Shown here: positions 62,554 through 64,000 of the stretch, in pieces
How the letters are laid out: each line of letters starts with the position of its first letter
How positions within the stretch are numbered: position 1 is the first letter of the stretch
Source of the DNA: Eurosta solidaginis
Lineage: Eukaryota > Arthropoda > Insecta > Diptera > Tephritidae
Assembly (NCBI RefSeq): GCF_040869045.1
Contig: NC_090319.1
Span: forward strand, 235,655,832-235,719,831
DNA: 64,000 nt
Reading direction: 5' to 3'
The notes under the pieces: generated by a model
The model's database searches: none
What the model was told of the DNA's origin: nothing
Seen by the model: only the letters and a program-made list of their open reading frames with translations
Made by a program: the position numbers and the translations under genes

Positions 62554-64000
62554 ATGGCAAAGTTAAGTGAATTGAAGATCCCGCACCTGAAGAAGAAGTT
62601 GGAGAACCGTGGATTGAATACAACCGGCATTAAACTCGAACTTCAGGCACGACTACGAGAGGCAATGGAATTAGAAGGAATTGACGTGGAAGAGTATGTC
62701 TTTCATCTTGATGGCGATGATACAACAAAATTGGAGGAGAAAAATGAAACACCGCAGACAATGGCGAACACAGACTTGAACATGATATTGGCTGCAATAT
62801 CGGCACAAATGTCCGAAATGTTATCACAAATATCCACCAACATGTCATCTCAACTGGAATCGCAAAAGACAGATATAACATCTAAGATGGAATCCCAAGA
62901 TACACGTATAACATCAAAGATTGAAGCACAAGAAACGCGTATTTCGGAAATGTCAGCACAAATTTCAGCACAGATATCATCTCAGATCTCCACACAACTA
63001 GAAGTGCAGGAAGCCCGTATATCATCTAAACTGGAAGCGCATATGGAAGAAAAACTAACCCAGTTTCATGAAGGCTTCAGTGGTCGACAGGATAAAATCG
63101 AGGCCGAGGTGGATGCTTTGAGATGACGTATCGAGCAGTTACAACTATATCGTCCAGCAGTTTCAGCGAGTAATCCAAAGGTAAAAACACCATCCTTTAA
63201 CGGTTCTGTTCCTTTCCAGGTCTTTAAGTTACAGTTTTAGAAGACCGCAGCAGTGAACAACTGGAATGTGGAAGATAAAGTTGCCGTACTCTTCGTAGCA
63301 TTGAAAGGACCAGCTGCCGAAATCTTACAGACTATTCCAGAGTACGAACGGATTAGTTATGACGCATTGATGGCTGCTGTAGAACGGCGATACGGAAGCG
63401 AACAAAGGAAACAGATATTTCAAATAGAATTGCAAAACCGCTACCAAAAAGCAAATGAGACATTGCAGGAGTTTGCTTCAGATATTGAAAGATTGGTTCA
63501 TCTTGCAAATGCGGACGCACCCGTGGAATACACTGAAAGGGTAAAAATCCAGAGTTTTATAAATGGCATACGGGACGTAGAAACGAAGCGAGCGACATAT
63601 GCAAACCCAAAACCCACATTCGCAGAAACGGTGTCCTATGCACTGACTCAAGAAACAGCGTCGCTATTGAGTAAGCCAGTTTTCAAAGCACGCCGTGTGG
63701 AAGTAGAAAGGCCAGAGTGGGTAGACGCAATATTGGAGGCGCTGAAAGGATCGCAAAAGCGGAGTGAAAAAGTTATCAAATGCTTCAAATGCGGGAAGTC
63801 CGGTCACATTGCACGTCATTGCGATCTTGGCCTTAATAGTTCCAACAATGTGGGTGGGCGTAAACGCAAAGCTGGAAGAGATCAGCAAGAGCGAGTAAGA
63901 GGTAGAGAGCTAGATCCAGCTATTGAATGCCCTGTGATATCTGTGTCGCAAATTGGTAGAAAATCGAGCAGTCTTACCGTCAGAGGGAATGTGGATGGAA
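62554..64000 (+). pseudogene. Family C Gag and start of protease (C2), truncated by window end
   Basis: Nearly the same sequence as C1: SAP start, heptad region, Gag core, CCHC knuckle (about 63781-63825). Stops: TGA at about 63124 (own) and TAG at about 63238 (shared with C1). The codons corresponding to C1 stops at 53515 and 53902 are sense here. The window ends just before the protease active site. Confidence 0.88.

Larger units (their letters stand above)
52328..64000 (+). mobile_element. Tandem family C array: LTR-interior-LTR-interior (runs off the window)
   Basis: LTR1 52328-52947, interior copy C1 (52948-54918 and 61431-61882, split by element D), LTR2 61883-62502, then a second interior copy C2 from 62503. 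Both interiors begin with the same leader (tggtgtcagaagaggaatt, probably the primer site) and Gag. C1 lacks RT, RNase H and integrase core; C2 is cut by the window edge in the protease. The array sits in gypsy A RT next to GATAT. Confidence 0.85.

Overview
The window is a transposon-on-transposon stretch of an insect genome, most likely a higher fly and probably a tephritid fruit fly. I infer this from insect-type LTR, BEL/Pao, Penelope-like, LINE, Helitron, hAT and Harbinger elements, and from a DINE-1-like non-coding repeat with a GTCC-rich core, 3' hairpin and terminus ending CTTACTTGTT that I associate with tephritid genomes. The species is not determinable here. I find no convincing host protein-coding gene, rRNA, tRNA gene or CRISPR. 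Nearly every long open frame belongs to a mobile element, and most are broken.

1-12.8 kb: rolling-circle DNA. Several DINE-1-like elements alternate with two fragments of a Helitron that encodes the C-terminal end of its helicase, and with two non-autonomous Helitrons that have clear 5'-TC and hairpin-CTAG termini. A LINE fragment and a short GC-box-like repeat fill the gaps. The DINE-1-like and Helitron families carry a recognisably related ~120-bp tandem unit in opposite orientation.

12.8-16 kb: a Ty3/gypsy-type element (family C) with two 500-bp LTRs and an ATAT target duplication, lacking reverse transcriptase, RNase H and the integrase core. 16.8-21.2 kb: a Ty1/copia element on the minus strand with nearly identical LTRs but a coding region broken by stops and a frameshift. 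21.2-23.2 kb is AT-rich unassigned DNA. 23.2-30.4 kb is a large imperfect inverted repeat built from a Harbinger derivative and a MITE, with a LINE inserted in one arm; the empty site is preserved in the other arm.

31-64 kb: deep nesting hosted by a decayed gypsy element (gypsy A). Gypsy A is split by a Penelope-like element with inverted arms, a tRNA-derived SINE and a DINE-1-like element. The DINE-1-like element contains gypsy B (TATA duplication), and gypsy B contains an 8.6-kb BEL/Pao element (CAACG duplication) with an intact 1,762-codon polyprotein. Downstream, gypsy A is cut by a tandem family-C array, into which another gypsy element (D, GTACT duplication) inserted. The 3' LTR of D was in turn hit by a 1.23-kb hAT element (TCCTACAT duplication).

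The most interesting candidate system is in the BEL/Pao element. Its long leader holds an ATG immediately before a splice-donor-like site. A matching acceptor lies after the polyprotein and would open, in frame, a small GC-rich zinc-knuckle ORF that mirrors the element's own Gag fingers. Unspliced RNA would give only a three-codon upstream ORF before Gag-Pol. Other leads are the pol-less family C that keeps one fused Gag-protease-integrase-tail frame, hammerhead-ribozyme-like cores in the Penelope arms, a peptide-repeat insert in gypsy A, and the shared minisatellite of the rolling-circle families.
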